From positions 62,001-126,000 of the forward strand of contig CACHRP010000002.1 of the NCBI GenBank assembly GCA_902582315.1: 64,000 nt of DNA, read 5' to 3'. Below, one piece after another: positions 9,358-18,580 of the stretch (the stretch's first letter is position 1; each line of letters starts with the position of its first letter). The DNA comes from an uncultured Pelagibacteraceae bacterium (GTDB taxonomy: Bacteria > Pseudomonadota > Alphaproteobacteria > Pelagibacterales > Pelagibacteraceae). The position numbers and the translations under genes are program-made. The notes beneath the pieces are model-generated. The model did no database searches, was not told the DNA's origin, and saw only the letters and a program-made list of their open reading frames with translations.

Positions 9358-9929
9358 TGAAAATAATATTAATTGATAATTATGATAGTTTTACCTTCAA
9401 CTTGTTTCACTATTTATCCTCTTTGAAAATTAATGTTGATGTAATTAGAAATGATAAGATTAATGCAAATCAAATATTGAAAAAAAAATATAACGGTATA
9501 GTTATTTCTCCGGGTCCTGGTAATCCAAATCAAGCTGGAAATTGTATCAATATAGTAAAGTCTCTTTATAAAAAAATTCCAATTTTTGGAGTATGTTTGG
9601 GTCATCAGATAATTGGTCAAGTATTTGGATCAAGAATAATCCAGGCAAAAAAACTTATGCATGGGAAAACTAGTGAAATACTATCAAATAAGATAGGTGT
9701 TTTAAAAAATTTACCTAGAAAATTTGAAGCTACTAGATATCATAGTTTAATAATTGATAAAAAAACCTTATCAAAAGATCTTTTAATAACTGCTGAAACT
9801 AAAGATGGTCTTATAATGGGCATTAAACACAAAAAGTATAATGTGCATGGTGTACAATTTCATCCAGAAAGTATTAAAACTAAATTAGGAATTAAAATTT
9901 TAAAAAATTTTGTTAAATTTAAAAAATAA
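9357..9929 (+). CDS. trpG: anthranilate synthase component II (glutamine amidotransferase)
   Basis: Class I glutamine amidotransferase supplying ammonia to TrpE. The 190 aa single-domain protein opens with IILIDNYDSFTFNL and has SPGPGNP. The nucleophile Cys lies in GVCLGHQ, with VQFHPES providing His and Glu. In some bacteria this subunit also serves PabA in folate synthesis; its place in the trp operon favours tryptophan, but dual use cannot be excluded. TAATG overlaps link it to trpE and trpD. Confidence 0.96.
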   Translation: MKIILIDNYDSFTFNLFHYLSSLKINVDVIRNDKINANQILKKKYNGIVISPGPGNPNQAGNCINIVKSLYKKIPIFGVCLGHQIIGQVFGSRIIQAKKLMHGKTSEILSNKIGVLKNLPRKFEATRYHSLIIDKKTLSKDLLITAETKDGLIMGIKHKKYNVHGVQFHPESIKTKLGIKILKNFVKFKK

Positions 9930-10921
9930 TGAAAAATTATATTGAAAAAATTCAAAATAAACAAAATCTTACGTTTGAGGAAAGTAAGTCTGCTTTTAAA
10001 ATATTAATGGAAGGTAAAGCCGATGAAAATGAAATTTTTGATTTTTTGACCGGATTGTCATCAAAGGGTGAAACATCTGATGAAATTGCTGGTGGCGTTT
10101 ACGTATTGAGGAATAAATCAAAAAGGGTAAATATCAAAGATTGTATAGATACATGCGGTACAGGTGGTGATGGTATGAATACTCTCAATATTTCAACAGC
10201 CTCTGCAATTCTTTTGGCAAGCCTAAATGTAAAGGTTGCTAAACACGGAAATAAGGCAGTCTCATCCAAATGTGGATCGGGGGATGTATTAGAGGCTTTA
10301 AATATAAATATAAATCTTGAACCAGAAAATGTTGAAGAACAAATAAATAAAAATAATTTTGGTTTTATGTTCGCGCCTAATTATCATAGTGCAATGAGAT
10401 TTGTGGGTCCTACAAGAAAAAAAATTGGAAAAAGAACAATATTTAATATGATTGGCCCATTAAGTAGTCCTGCTTTAGTAGATAGGCAAGTTGTAGGTGT
10501 TTTTGATAAAAAATTATTAAATATTTTTGCAAATGCCTTACAAAATTTAAAATTAAAGTTTGCTTGGATTGTAAATAGCGAAGATGGTCTAGATGAAATC
10601 TCGCCATATGCAAAAACAAATATAGTGCAACTTAAAAATGGTGAAATTTCAGAAATCATGATAGATCCTAATGATTTAAATGTGAATGCTGAAAATTTTA
10701 AAAATCTAATTGGTCAGGACTCAAAGTTTAACTCTGAAAAAATCATAGAAATATTTAAAGGTGAAGATAATGATTTCTCAAAAGCTGTATGTTTAAATGC
10801 AGCTGCTGGACTAATAGTTTCAGGAAAATATGAAGATTATAGAAAAGCATATAATGCTGCTAGGGATTTTATTAAATCAGGTTCTGTACATGATTATTTG
10901 ACTAAAATACAAAATGACTGA
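9929..10921 (+). CDS. trpD: anthranilate phosphoribosyltransferase
   Basis: Transfers phosphoribose from PRPP to anthranilate, step two of tryptophan synthesis. The 330 aa protein shows the PRPP-binding DTCGTGGDG, NISTASA, KHGNKAVSSKCGSGD and the anthranilate-binding KKIGKRTIFN and IGPLSSPA segments. It is unfused, unlike the E. coli TrpGD fusion. Its end overlaps trpC by eight bases. Confidence 0.97.
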   Translation: MKNYIEKIQNKQNLTFEESKSAFKILMEGKADENEIFDFLTGLSSKGETSDEIAGGVYVLRNKSKRVNIKDCIDTCGTGGDGMNTLNISTASAILLASLNVKVAKHGNKAVSSKCGSGDVLEALNININLEPENVEEQINKNNFGFMFAPNYHSAMRFVGPTRKKIGKRTIFNMIGPLSSPALVDRQVVGVFDKKLLNIFANALQNLKLKFAWIVNSEDGLDEISPYAKTNIVQLKNGEISEIMIDPNDLNVNAENFKNLIGQDSKFNSEKIIEIFKGEDNDFSKAVCLNAAAGLIVSGKYEDYRKAYNAARDFIKSGSVHDYLTKIQND

Positions 10922-11705
10922 AAATATTCTTGAAAAAATAATTAAAAGGAAAACTATTAATATAGAGAAATTAAAAAAAACTCTAGATCAAAATAATTTA
11001 AAAGATCTGATTGAAGAAAATACATCTTTTGTAGACTTTAAAAATAAAATTAATCAAAATACAAAAAATAATAAAATTTCAATAATTGCTGAAATTAAAA
11101 AAGCAAGTCCTTCAGCTGGTATTATAATTGAGGATTACAATCCTTTAGAAATAGCAAATATATATCATAAAAATAATGTAACATGTTTATCTGTCTTAAC
11201 TGAAGAAGAATTTTTTTTAGGCAAATTAGATCATATCCGTCAGATTAAACAAAAAATTAAACTGCCAATTCTTTGTAAGGATTTCTTTGTTGATAAATTT
11301 CAAATCCCTCTTGCTAAAAGTTATGGTGCAGATGCTATTTTAATTATTTTGGCTGGTGTAAAAGAAAATCTTGCTGATGAACTATATAATGAGGCTCTCA
11401 AACACAAAATGTCAATCATTGTCGAGGTTCATACGGTAGACGAGGCTAAAAAAGCATTAAAATTTGAAGATGCCCTAATAGGTATTAACAACAGAAATCT
11501 TAAAACCCTTGAAACAAACATTAATACAACTTACGATATTAATGATGTTTTGGTAAACCATAAAGGACCACTTATTTCTGAAAGTGGTATTAAGAGCAAA
11601 GAAGAACTATTAGATTTAAAAAGCAAAACTTCAATTAAAACTTTTTTAATTGGTGAATCACTTCTTAAAAATTTGAAAAATAATTCAATTTTTTCAGTTC
11701 TTTAG
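10914..11705 (+). CDS. trpC: indole-3-glycerol-phosphate synthase
   Basis: Forms indole-3-glycerol phosphate from carboxyphenylaminodeoxyribulose phosphate. The 263 aa TIM barrel has IIAEIKKASPSAG with the catalytic Lys, LCKDFFVD, GINNRNLKT and ISESGI. It ends the trpEGDC run. The later genes trpF, trpB and trpA are not in the window. A weak five-pair hairpin with a run of T near 11673-11694 lies inside the last codons and could act as a terminator. Confidence 0.97.
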   Translation: MTENILEKIIKRKTINIEKLKKTLDQNNLKDLIEENTSFVDFKNKINQNTKNNKISIIAEIKKASPSAGIIIEDYNPLEIANIYHKNNVTCLSVLTEEEFFLGKLDHIRQIKQKIKLPILCKDFFVDKFQIPLAKSYGADAILIILAGVKENLADELYNEALKHKMSIIVEVHTVDEAKKALKFEDALIGINNRNLKTLETNINTTYDINDVLVNHKGPLISESGIKSKEELLDLKSKTSIKTFLIGESLLKNLKNNSIFSVL

Positions 11706-11754
11706 TCAAATAACTCTTAGTTTTCATGGTTTTTTAACTGTTGTTTAATTATAA

Positions 11755-11769
11755 GAACTTTTATAGAAC
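11755..11769 (+). promoter_or_regulatory. LexA operator (SOS box)
   Basis: The direct repeat GAAC-N7-GAAC occupies 11755-11758 and 11766-11769. Read on the other strand it is GTTC-N7-GTTC, the established alphaproteobacterial LexA box. It lies 25 bases before the lexA ATG, as expected for autoregulation. The call combines a direct sequence match with family knowledge. Confidence 0.85.
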
Positions 11770-11776
11770 ATTATTT

Positions 11777-11791
11777 GTACGATATTTGTTC
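11777..11791 (+). promoter_or_regulatory. second, imperfect LexA operator
   Basis: GTAC-N7-GTTC at 11777-11791 matches the alphaproteobacterial SOS box in seven of eight fixed positions and ends two bases before the lexA ATG. Its orientation is opposite to the first box. It may strengthen autoregulation or be chance; one mismatch in a fixed base usually weakens binding. Confidence 0.45.
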
Positions 11792-11793
11792 TT

Positions 11794-12471
11794 ATGCTTA
11801 CTAAAAAACAAAAAAATTTATTACTTTTTATCAACAAAAAGTTGAGATCATCTGGAATTTCACCATCTTATGAGGAAATGAAGGAATCTCTTAATTTAAA
11901 GTCTAAATCAGGAATACATAGATTAATCAGTGCTTTAGAGGAAAGAGGCTTTATAAAAAGGCTTGCTCACAAGGCGAGAGCATTAGAAGTTGTTAAATTG
12001 CCTGAAACTGCTTCTGCAAACGATATTTATAATAGCTTTTCACCAAGTGTAATAAAAGGTGGATTAGATGAAACAGCGAATAAAACAAATGACACAGAAA
12101 TCCCTGTCTTAGGTAAAATTGCTGCGGGAACACCAGTCGAAGCAATACAAAACGAAGTGGCAAGAATTCCCTTGCCAGAAAATATAGAAAAAAAGGGTGA
12201 ATATTTTGGATTGAAAGTTCAAGGTGATTCTATGATTGACGCAGGAATTAATGATGGTGATACAGTTGTTATAAAAAAAACAGATACAGCAGATAACGGA
12301 AAAATTGTAGTTGCTCTAATTGACGACCATGAAGCAATGCTTAAGAGAATAAGACGAAAAGGCAAAACTATAGCTTTAGAGAGCGCGAATAGAAATTACG
12401 AGACTAAAATATTTGGCCCAGATAGGGTAAAAGTTCAGGGTGTGCTTGTATCTTTATATAGAAGTTTCTAA
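11794..12471 (+). CDS. lexA: LexA repressor
   Basis: Represses SOS genes and cleaves itself when RecA is activated by DNA damage. The 225 aa product has a winged-helix DNA-binding domain (about residues 1-65, with [17 protein letters not shown] as recognition region), a linker, and a C-terminal S24 peptidase domain. The scissile Ala111-Gly112 bond (KIAAGTP), nucleophile Ser146 in GDSMID and general base Lys184 in AMLKRI are present. Two operator-like sequences stand directly upstream. The moaC/moeA genes that often separate trpC and lexA in Alphaproteobacteria are absent. Confidence 0.97.
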   Translation: MLTKKQKNLLLFINKKLRSSGISPSYEEMKESLNLKSKSGIHRLISALEERGFIKRLAHKARALEVVKLPETASANDIYNSFSPSVIKGGLDETANKTNDTEIPVLGKIAAGTPVEAIQNEVARIPLPENIEKKGEYFGLKVQGDSMIDAGINDGDTVVIKKTDTADNGKIVVALIDDHEAMLKRIRRKGKTIALESANRNYETKIFGPDRVKVQGVLVSLYRSF

Positions 12472-12493
12472 ATAAATAGTCTAAAAATCTTAA

Positions 12494-13891
12494 ATGTCAA
12501 AAGTAGCAACAAGATTTGCTCCATCTCCTACTGGTCCATTACACATTGGAGGGGTTAGAACCGCCTTATTTAATTGGTTATATTCTAAAAAACAAAACGG
12601 TAAATTCTACTTAAGAGTAGAAGATACAGACAAAGAAAGATCTAAAGACGAATATAAAGATCAAATAATACAATCGCTTAAATGGATTGGTATAAATTAT
12701 GATGGAGAAGAATATATTCAATCAGAGAAAGTAGAATATCACATTAAAATTGCAAATGAACTTCTTAAAAATGGTCATGCATATAAATGTTATTGTTCAA
12801 GCGAAGAAATTGAGGAACAAAAAAAAAGAGCAAGACAAAAAAAAATTCCTTATATTTATGATAGAAAATGGAGAGATAAAAAAGATTCTGATGCTCCAGA
12901 AGATATTAAGCCTGTTATAAGATTTAAAAGTAAGATTGATGGGACATCAGTGTTGAAAGATTTAGTTCAAGGTGATGTTGAAATTGAAAATAATACAATT
13001 GAAGATTTTATTATATTAAGAAATGATGGAACTCCTACATATAATTTATCAGCAGCTGTAGATGATCACCAAATGAATATGACACATATTATTAGAGGTG
13101 ATGACCATAAAATTAACACCTTCAAACAAATACAAATTTATCAAGCTTTAAAATGGGAGCTGCCCTCATTTGCTCACATACCATTGATACATACAATAGA
13201 AGGAAAGAAACTATCAAAACGGGATCAGGCTTCTACATTAGATGATTACTCCAAGATTGGAATTATGCCTGATGCTCTTAGAAATTATCTATTAAGATTA
13301 GGTTGGTCTTACAAAGATAAAGAAATATTTACATTAGACGAAAGTATAAAATTTTTTAATTTAGAAGGTATCGGAAAATCTCCTTCTAAACTTGATATGA
13401 GTAGAATTTTGTCAATGAATGAGCACTATATTAAGAATATTGATGAGAATGATTTGTTTATTCAATTAACTGAATATTGCAAATTATATAAAAGTGAAAT
13501 TAAGCCTGATAAGAAAAAAAAGATCAGAAAATCACTTACTTTCTTAAAGAATAAAGCAAAAACTTTAGAAGATATATTTAATAATGGTAAATATATTATT
13601 AAAGATGAGGTTAATTTTAATAAGGATGATATTAAATTAATTGATGATAAAGCAAGAAAAGTAATTTCCGATTTTAATGCTCAATTTGAAAAAATAGATC
13701 TGCTTTCTCGAGAAATTTTAGAACCAATAATAAATGGGCTCATAAAATCTCACGATACAAATTTTAAGGGGGTTGGCCAACCATTAAGGATTGCCCTAAC
13801 AGGTTCAAAGTTTGGACCTGGTATATATGATATAATTCTATCCTTAGGAAAAGACGAAGTTCAAAAACGATTAAGTACTAAGATAGCTTGA
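12494..13891 (+). CDS. gltX: glutamyl-tRNA synthetase
   Basis: Charges tRNA-Glu. In Alphaproteobacteria such enzymes often also mischarge tRNA-Gln for later amidation (family knowledge, not visible here). The 465 aa class I synthetase has the HIGH motif in PSPTGPLHIGG and the KMSKS counterpart KLSKRDQA, plus YKCYCSSEEIEE and HIIRGDDH. Length matches E. coli (471 aa). It ends convergently with lpxB, overlapping its end by 21 bases. Confidence 0.97.
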   Translation: MSKVATRFAPSPTGPLHIGGVRTALFNWLYSKKQNGKFYLRVEDTDKERSKDEYKDQIIQSLKWIGINYDGEEYIQSEKVEYHIKIANELLKNGHAYKCYCSSEEIEEQKKRARQKKIPYIYDRKWRDKKDSDAPEDIKPVIRFKSKIDGTSVLKDLVQGDVEIENNTIEDFIILRNDGTPTYNLSAAVDDHQMNMTHIIRGDDHKINTFKQIQIYQALKWELPSFAHIPLIHTIEGKKLSKRDQASTLDDYSKIGIMPDALRNYLLRLGWSYKDKEIFTLDESIKFFNLEGIGKSPSKLDMSRILSMNEHYIKNIDENDLFIQLTEYCKLYKSEIKPDKKKKIRKSLTFLKNKAKTLEDIFNNGKYIIKDEVNFNKDDIKLIDDKARKVISDFNAQFEKIDLLSREILEPIINGLIKSHDTNFKGVGQPLRIALTGSKFGPGIYDIILSLGKDEVQKRLSTKIA

Positions 13892-15007
13892 AACTACCTC
13901 TGAGGCTTCTGATGATGAAGAAGTTTTAGATTTTATCTCATTTAATGTATTATTAACATCGAGAATTTGTTTTCTCATAAGTTCGGGGTTTTTTAAGAAG
14001 TATACTACAGATCTAAAAATTTCTTTTGCATTACATTCTTTTTGAATCAATTCTGGAATTATTTCTTTTTGGTTAATTATATTAATTATATTTGCAAATT
14101 TTGTCTTAACTAAAAATTTTACAATAAAAAAATTAATAAAATTCATTTTATAAATTATGATAGACGGAACGTTTGCATTACAGATTTCAAGTGAAACAGT
14201 TCCGGATTTCACCACAGCAAATACTGAGTTTGATAAGATTTGTGATTTTATATTTTCTTCTGATATCACATCAACATTATCAAAATTTGTTTTTTTAATC
14301 TCGTCTTTTATCAAATCTTTATTTTGATCTGTTGCATGAAAAATAAAATTATATTTGTTAAATTTTTCATTCATTAATTTAATAAAATCTATTAAGATTG
14401 GTAAAAGAATATTTGTTTCTGATATTCGGCTTCCAGCAAATAAAGATATAATCTTTTTATTTTCATTAATTATATTTGATAAATTTGTTTTAACATTTTC
14501 TTTATTTTCTAGTAAAGGATGACCAACAAAAGTATTCTTAATACTTTCTTTGTCAAAATATTTTTTTTCAAAATTAAATAATAATAAAACATGATCGAGA
14601 AACTTTTTAAAATTCTTAACCCTACCCTCTCTCCATACCCATACTTGTGGTGCAACATAATGTATTGTTTTAATATTAGGGTTGATACTTTTTACTTTTT
14701 CAGCAACCCTTAAAGTAAAATCTGGACTATCTACACTAAATAGAATATCGGGATTGAATTCAATTATCTTTTTTACAGTTTCATTTATTTTATTTCTGAT
14801 TTTAAACAAATTTAAGATAACACTGGTAAATCCAATATAAGTTATCTCTTTAAGATCATATATTGATTTTACCCCAAGTTTATTTAAATGAGATCCTCCA
14901 ACACTTAAATATTCTATATCAGAATGATTTTGTTTAAGTTTATCAATTACGGTTGATGCTAATTTGTCTCCTGAAGGTTCGCCAGTTAATACAAAAATTT
15001 TTTTCAT
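13871..15007 (-). CDS. lpxB: lipid-A-disaccharide synthase
   Basis: Joins UDP-2,3-diacylglucosamine and lipid X into the lipid A disaccharide, at the cytoplasmic face of the inner membrane. The 378 aa GT19 protein opens with FVLTGEPSGDKLAS and carries SVDSPDFTLRVAEK, HYVAPQVWVWREGR, LLFNFEKKYF, FVGHPLLE, LFAGSRISE and AVVKSGTVSLE, all typical. It is the last gene of the lpx run and overlaps lpxI by four bases. Its 3' end overlaps the convergent gltX. Confidence 0.96.
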   Translation of the reverse strand: MKKIFVLTGEPSGDKLASTVIDKLKQNHSDIEYLSVGGSHLNKLGVKSIYDLKEITYIGFTSVILNLFKIRNKINETVKKIIEFNPDILFSVDSPDFTLRVAEKVKSINPNIKTIHYVAPQVWVWREGRVKNFKKFLDHVLLLFNFEKKYFDKESIKNTFVGHPLLENKENVKTNLSNIINENKKIISLFAGSRISETNILLPILIDFIKLMNEKFNKYNFIFHATDQNKDLIKDEIKKTNFDNVDVISEENIKSQILSNSVFAVVKSGTVSLEICNANVPSIIIYKMNFINFFIVKFLVKTKFANIINIINQKEIIPELIQKECNAKEIFRSVVYFLKNPELMRKQILDVNNTLNEIKSKTSSSSEASEVVSSYLST

Positions 15008-15798
15008 TTCACGGAGATAAACATCCTATTTTTATTAGCAAAGCTAATACATTTATTCTTGTCTAAGAATATATGTTGTTTACTTTTTACAACAATACCT
15101 TTTAATCCAGCTGCCTTACATTGTTTAAACGTTTTTAATCCAATAGTAGGTAAATCAACTCTGAGGTCTTGTTTTTTTTTGGGAAACTTAACTAATACAC
15201 CATCATTTTGAAATTTTTTATTTTTACTTTTTTCGAGTAATTTTTTTGTTCCACCTTTTCCTTCTATAAAGACTATTTTTTTATTTCTGACTACTACACC
15301 TTGACTATAACTGTACTGTTTTAAACTATTTAGTGTTTTTATGGCCTTCTTAATGTCAAATTGATCTTTATTATTGGGCTTAATATTTGAATAATTACCC
15401 TTTTTAAGGGTTAACTCTGGATTAAATTTAAGTGAATTTTCAGTTTTTATTTTATTTTGAGCTAGTATTTTTATGATTTCTTTCAAAATTGCAGCATCAC
15501 CAAGCCTCGATGCTTTAATAATTCTTGGAATATAATAAATTCCCTTAATGTCTAACTTTAACTTAGAAAAGTTTGGTTTATTAACTCTTCCTGCAAATAA
15601 GACTTTTTTGCAACTATTTTCAACAAGAATTTTAATTATTTTTCCAAATTGACCTATGGATACTGAATAGGATCTATTATCTTTTTTAAATTTTTTTGAT
15701 TTAGATAAATCTATTATTAAGTAATTTATTTTTCTTTTCTTAATTGTTTTAAGTATTTCTTTTGGAAAATCTGTATCGCCAAAAATTAATCCTATCAT
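15004..15798 (-). CDS. lpxI: UDP-2,3-diacylglucosamine diphosphatase LpxI
   Basis: Hydrolyses UDP-2,3-diacylglucosamine to lipid X; LpxI is the form used by most Alphaproteobacteria instead of LpxH. I start it at the ATG at 15798 (MIGLIFGDTDFPKEI, 264 aa), which follows the lpxA stop by one base. A longer frame back to 15846 would overlap lpxA by 47 bases and adds an unlikely leader. Family features include the N-terminal Rossmann-like GLIFGD, LFAGRVNKPNF, RLGDAAILKEI and the C-terminal DLPTIGLKT. The surrounding lpxA and lpxB support the call. Confidence 0.93.
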   Translation of the reverse strand: MIGLIFGDTDFPKEILKTIKKRKINYLIIDLSKSKKFKKDNRSYSVSIGQFGKIIKILVENSCKKVLFAGRVNKPNFSKLKLDIKGIYYIPRIIKASRLGDAAILKEIIKILAQNKIKTENSLKFNPELTLKKGNYSNIKPNNKDQFDIKKAIKTLNSLKQYSYSQGVVVRNKKIVFIEGKGGTKKLLEKSKNKKFQNDGVLVKFPKKKQDLRVDLPTIGLKTFKQCKAAGLKGIVVKSKQHIFLDKNKCISFANKNRMFISVK

Positions 15799-15799
15799 C

Positions 15800-16576
15800 T
15801 TATGAGAATGGGGTGCAAATGGATCTTTTTTTATCCTTAGTAACAAATTCTATTACCTCTTTAACTAATGGATTATCCTGCAATGAGCCATTTAATTTAC
15901 TTATATTCTCATTAACGTTTTTTGTAGCAAAAATCTCCTTATACGCCTCACTTAAACCTAAAATATCTTTATTTTCAAATTTTGCTCTTCTCAACCCTAT
16001 TAAATTTAATCCTTGTAATGAATTTCTATTTCCTGTTGATAACCCATAAGGAATAACATCGTGTAGAACTCCTGTCATTCCTCCAATCATTGCCATTTTA
16101 CCAATTCTTGTAAACTGTTGAACAGCAGAGTTACCACCTATAACTACATTATCTTCAATAACAGCATGACCACCTAAAGGTACATTATTTGCTATAATGA
16201 CATTATTACCAACCTGGCAATCATGGGCTATATGAGATGAAATCATAAATAAACAATTATTTCCAATTATAGTTTTACTTCCACCACCAATTGTTCCAGG
16301 GTTAATGGTTACATATTCTCTTATTTTATTATTATCTCCGATAACTAAATTTGTTTCTTCACCATTATATTTTAAGTCTTGTGGGTCATTTATTGAAACA
16401 AATGGATAAATCTTATTCGCTTTTCCAATTTTAGTATTTCCTGTAATGCTTACATGTGATTGAATTTCTGTATTTTCTCCAATTTCTACATTGGGACCAA
16501 TGATAGAATATGGTCCAACTTTAACACTCGAATGCACTTTTGCGTCTTTATTAATTATGGCTGTTTTATCTATCAT
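15800..16576 (-). CDS. lpxA: UDP-N-acetylglucosamine acyltransferase
   Basis: First step of lipid A synthesis: transfers a 3-hydroxyacyl chain from acyl carrier protein to UDP-GlcNAc. The 258 aa product is a left-handed beta helix built of many hexapeptide repeats (for example IIGPNVEIGENTEI) followed by a helical C-terminal part. The catalytic His is in SSHIAHDCQVG, and GGHAVIEDNVVIGG is typical. Length equals the family norm (E. coli 262 aa). Its start overlaps the lpxD stop by four bases. Confidence 0.97.
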   Translation of the reverse strand: MIDKTAIINKDAKVHSSVKVGPYSIIGPNVEIGENTEIQSHVSITGNTKIGKANKIYPFVSINDPQDLKYNGEETNLVIGDNNKIREYVTINPGTIGGGSKTIIGNNCLFMISSHIAHDCQVGNNVIIANNVPLGGHAVIEDNVVIGGNSAVQQFTRIGKMAMIGGMTGVLHDVIPYGLSTGNRNSLQGLNLIGLRRAKFENKDILGLSEAYKEIFATKNVNENISKLNGSLQDNPLVKEVIEFVTKDKKRSICTPFS

Positions 16577-17550
16577 TTATTTTCTCTTATAAAATTTTTT
16601 AAATCTTTTGCTGGGTAACCCATTACTTTAGAATTATCAGGAATATTCTTTATAACACCGCTACCACCACCTATTTGTACATTGTTGCCAACCTTAAGAT
16701 GACCTGAAATACCTGCCTGACCTCCAATCATAACATTATTTCCTAAAGTAGAACTTCCAGCGAAACCTACTTGTCCTGCAATAATGCAATTCTCGCCTAT
16801 TTTTACATTGTGAGCTATATGTATTTGATTATCTAAATATGTATTTTTTCCTATGCTTGTGTTCGAAAGAGAACCCCTGTCAATTGTAGATCCACAACCA
16901 ATTTCTACATTATCTTCAATTATTACAATGCCTATTTGAGGATACCGAATATTTGAGTTCTTATTTGGAAAAAAACCAAACCCTTTTTTTCCAATCACAC
17001 AACCATCTAAAATATGAACGTTGTTTTTAATTAATGAATTTCTAATAATTACATTTGATCCTATAGAACAATTATCACCTATGTTTACATTTTTTTCTAT
17101 GATTGAATTATGACCAATTAAACAATTAGCACCAATTTTCACATTTTCACCAATAAGAACATTTTTTCCAAATTTTACTTTTTCTTTAAATTCTGTCTCA
17201 TCTATGTCTTTTACAGTGTTATCATAGTCATCAGTAATGGAGTCTGGATAAAAAATTTTTGTTATTTGAGCAGTATGCAATAAAACCTTGTCGGAAATAA
17301 TAGCCTTACAATTATTTGGTAAGAACGATTGAAAATTTTTGGTCGTTAAACAATATGAAGCTTTAGTTTTTTTTGCTAAATCAACATATCTTTTTGAATG
17401 AAAAAAAGTAATTTCATTTTTTTGAGATGAATTCAGATCTTTAATATCAGTAATTTGATCATCAGGTAAATTTAAATTCTTTAAATTAACTGTCTTAAGT
17501 AAAAAATTTATATTATGAGGACCAGTATTTTTAAAAAAAGGATTGATCAT
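16573..17550 (-). CDS. lpxD: UDP-3-O-(3-hydroxyacyl)glucosamine N-acyltransferase
   Basis: Adds the N-linked hydroxyacyl chain in lipid A synthesis. The ATG at 17550 gives 325 aa (MINPFFKNTGPHNI); the frame extends to a TTG at 17568 but the ATG is the better start. An N-terminal uridine-binding domain (to about residue 100, with ITFFHSKRY) is followed by hexapeptide repeats. The catalytic His is in IHIAHNVKIG, and GGQAGISGHLKVGN is typical. Here it follows fabZ, whereas many Alphaproteobacteria have lpxD before fabZ. Confidence 0.96.
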   Translation of the reverse strand: MINPFFKNTGPHNINFLLKTVNLKNLNLPDDQITDIKDLNSSQKNEITFFHSKRYVDLAKKTKASYCLTTKNFQSFLPNNCKAIISDKVLLHTAQITKIFYPDSITDDYDNTVKDIDETEFKEKVKFGKNVLIGENVKIGANCLIGHNSIIEKNVNIGDNCSIGSNVIIRNSLIKNNVHILDGCVIGKKGFGFFPNKNSNIRYPQIGIVIIEDNVEIGCGSTIDRGSLSNTSIGKNTYLDNQIHIAHNVKIGENCIIAGQVGFAGSSTLGNNVMIGGQAGISGHLKVGNNVQIGGGSGVIKNIPDNSKVMGYPAKDLKNFIRENK

Positions 17551-17604
17551 TAATAAGTTTAATATCAAAACTTATTCTAAATGCTTATCAAGATTTATTG
17601 CTAA

Positions 17605-18054
17605 TTATTTCCTATCAACTATAGTAGCAGACCATAAGGCATCAGCCATTTTTTTTCCATCTACAAAAGCCTCACCTTTATATTTCCATACTCGACCATG
17701 AGATCTAACAGCTTCTATTAATAATTCTAGCCTACAATTTGGTATAACTGGATTTCTAAATCTTGCTTTTTCAACACTCATTAAAAATACAAGCTTATTT
17801 TCATATGTTGATTTATCAATTCCATGGGCGGTGAGTGCGGCTGCTGCTTGACCGAAAGCCTCTACTATTAATACTCCAGGCATGACTGGTTGACCTGGAA
17901 AATGACCTTGAACATAAAAACTATCTTTTTTTACATTAACAATTGCTCTTGCTGACTTAAGTTTAACTATATCTATCAATTCGTCGATAAGCAGCATTGG
18001 TTCCCTGTGTGGAAGCAAGTTAGTAATTTCATCTTTAGATAATTTTATAGACAT
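17605..18054 (-). CDS. fabZ: 3-hydroxyacyl-[acyl-carrier-protein] dehydratase FabZ
   Basis: Dehydrates 3-hydroxyacyl-ACP in fatty acid elongation and competes with LpxA and LpxD for hydroxyacyl-ACP, which explains its place in the lpx cluster. The ATG at 18054 (MSIKLSKDEI, 149 aa) sits one base after the upstream stop; the TTG at 18063 is less likely. The hot-dog fold motifs LLPHREPMLLID and the catalytic His/Glu region GHFPGQPVMPGVLIVEAFGQ are clear. A 54-base gap separates it from lpxD. Confidence 0.96.
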   Translation of the reverse strand: MSIKLSKDEITNLLPHREPMLLIDELIDIVKLKSARAIVNVKKDSFYVQGHFPGQPVMPGVLIVEAFGQAAAALTAHGIDKSTYENKLVFLMSVEKARFRNPVIPNCRLELLIEAVRSHGRVWKYKGEAFVDGKKMADALWSATIVDRK

Positions 18055-18055
18055 G

Positions 18056-18580
18056 CTAATCAAATTTAATTTTTTTTATTTTTTCATCAACAATTTTAAG
18101 AATATCAGCTGTTATATCTAATTCTTTTTTTCCCATTATAATATTTTTTTTTTGTACTATTATTGAAATATTGTTTTTAGCTGCATAATCACCTAAGATT
18201 GGTTTAATTTGATTTGAAAACTGTGCGCTAGCCTGTATCCTTTTTTGTGCGCTTTGTTGAATAATATTTTGTCTTTTTGCTCTATATTCTCCAATCTCTT
18301 TTTTTAGATTTTCAAGTTTTGACTTAAATTCATCTTCACTAATTACATTTTTTTTAGAAACTAGATCCTGTTCTTGTTTTTTCAAATCTTCTTCTATTTT
18401 TTTAAACTTGTTTATATTTTTTTCATTTGACTTTGAAATTTTTTCAATTATTTCTTTACCCGCTTTAGAATCTTTCATTATTTTTTCCATATTAATATAG
18501 ACTATGCGTTCAGCATTTACATTTTGAAAATAAAATATGAAAAAAAATAAAAATATTATAAGTTTTTTTATAAATTGCAT
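18056..18580 (-). CDS. skp: OmpH/Skp-family periplasmic chaperone
   Basis: Periplasmic chaperone that holds unfolded outer-membrane proteins on the way to the BAM complex. The 174 aa product has a signal peptide (about residues 1-23, ending VNA) and then RIVYINMEKIMKDSKAG, typical of the family. A long charged helical region rich in Lys/Glu (about 45-120) would form the coiled-coil tentacles. It starts on the final base of the bamA stop (TAATG), the usual bamA-skp coupling. Confidence 0.88.
   Translation of the reverse strand: MQFIKKLIIFLFFFIFYFQNVNAERIVYINMEKIMKDSKAGKEIIEKISKSNEKNINKFKKIEEDLKKQEQDLVSKKNVISEDEFKSKLENLKKEIGEYRAKRQNIIQQSAQKRIQASAQFSNQIKPILGDYAAKNNISIIVQKKNIIMGKKELDITADILKIVDEKIKKIKFD

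Noticed and set aside
11673-11694. Terminator at the end of trpC
   Set aside because: TTGAA/TTCAA with a T-run has only five pairs, four of them A-T, and lies within the coding sequence. Too weak to list as a feature.
15799-15846. Longer lpxI start
   Set aside because: The extra 16 codons overlap lpxA. The ATG at 15798 directly follows the lpxA stop and matches the family N terminus.
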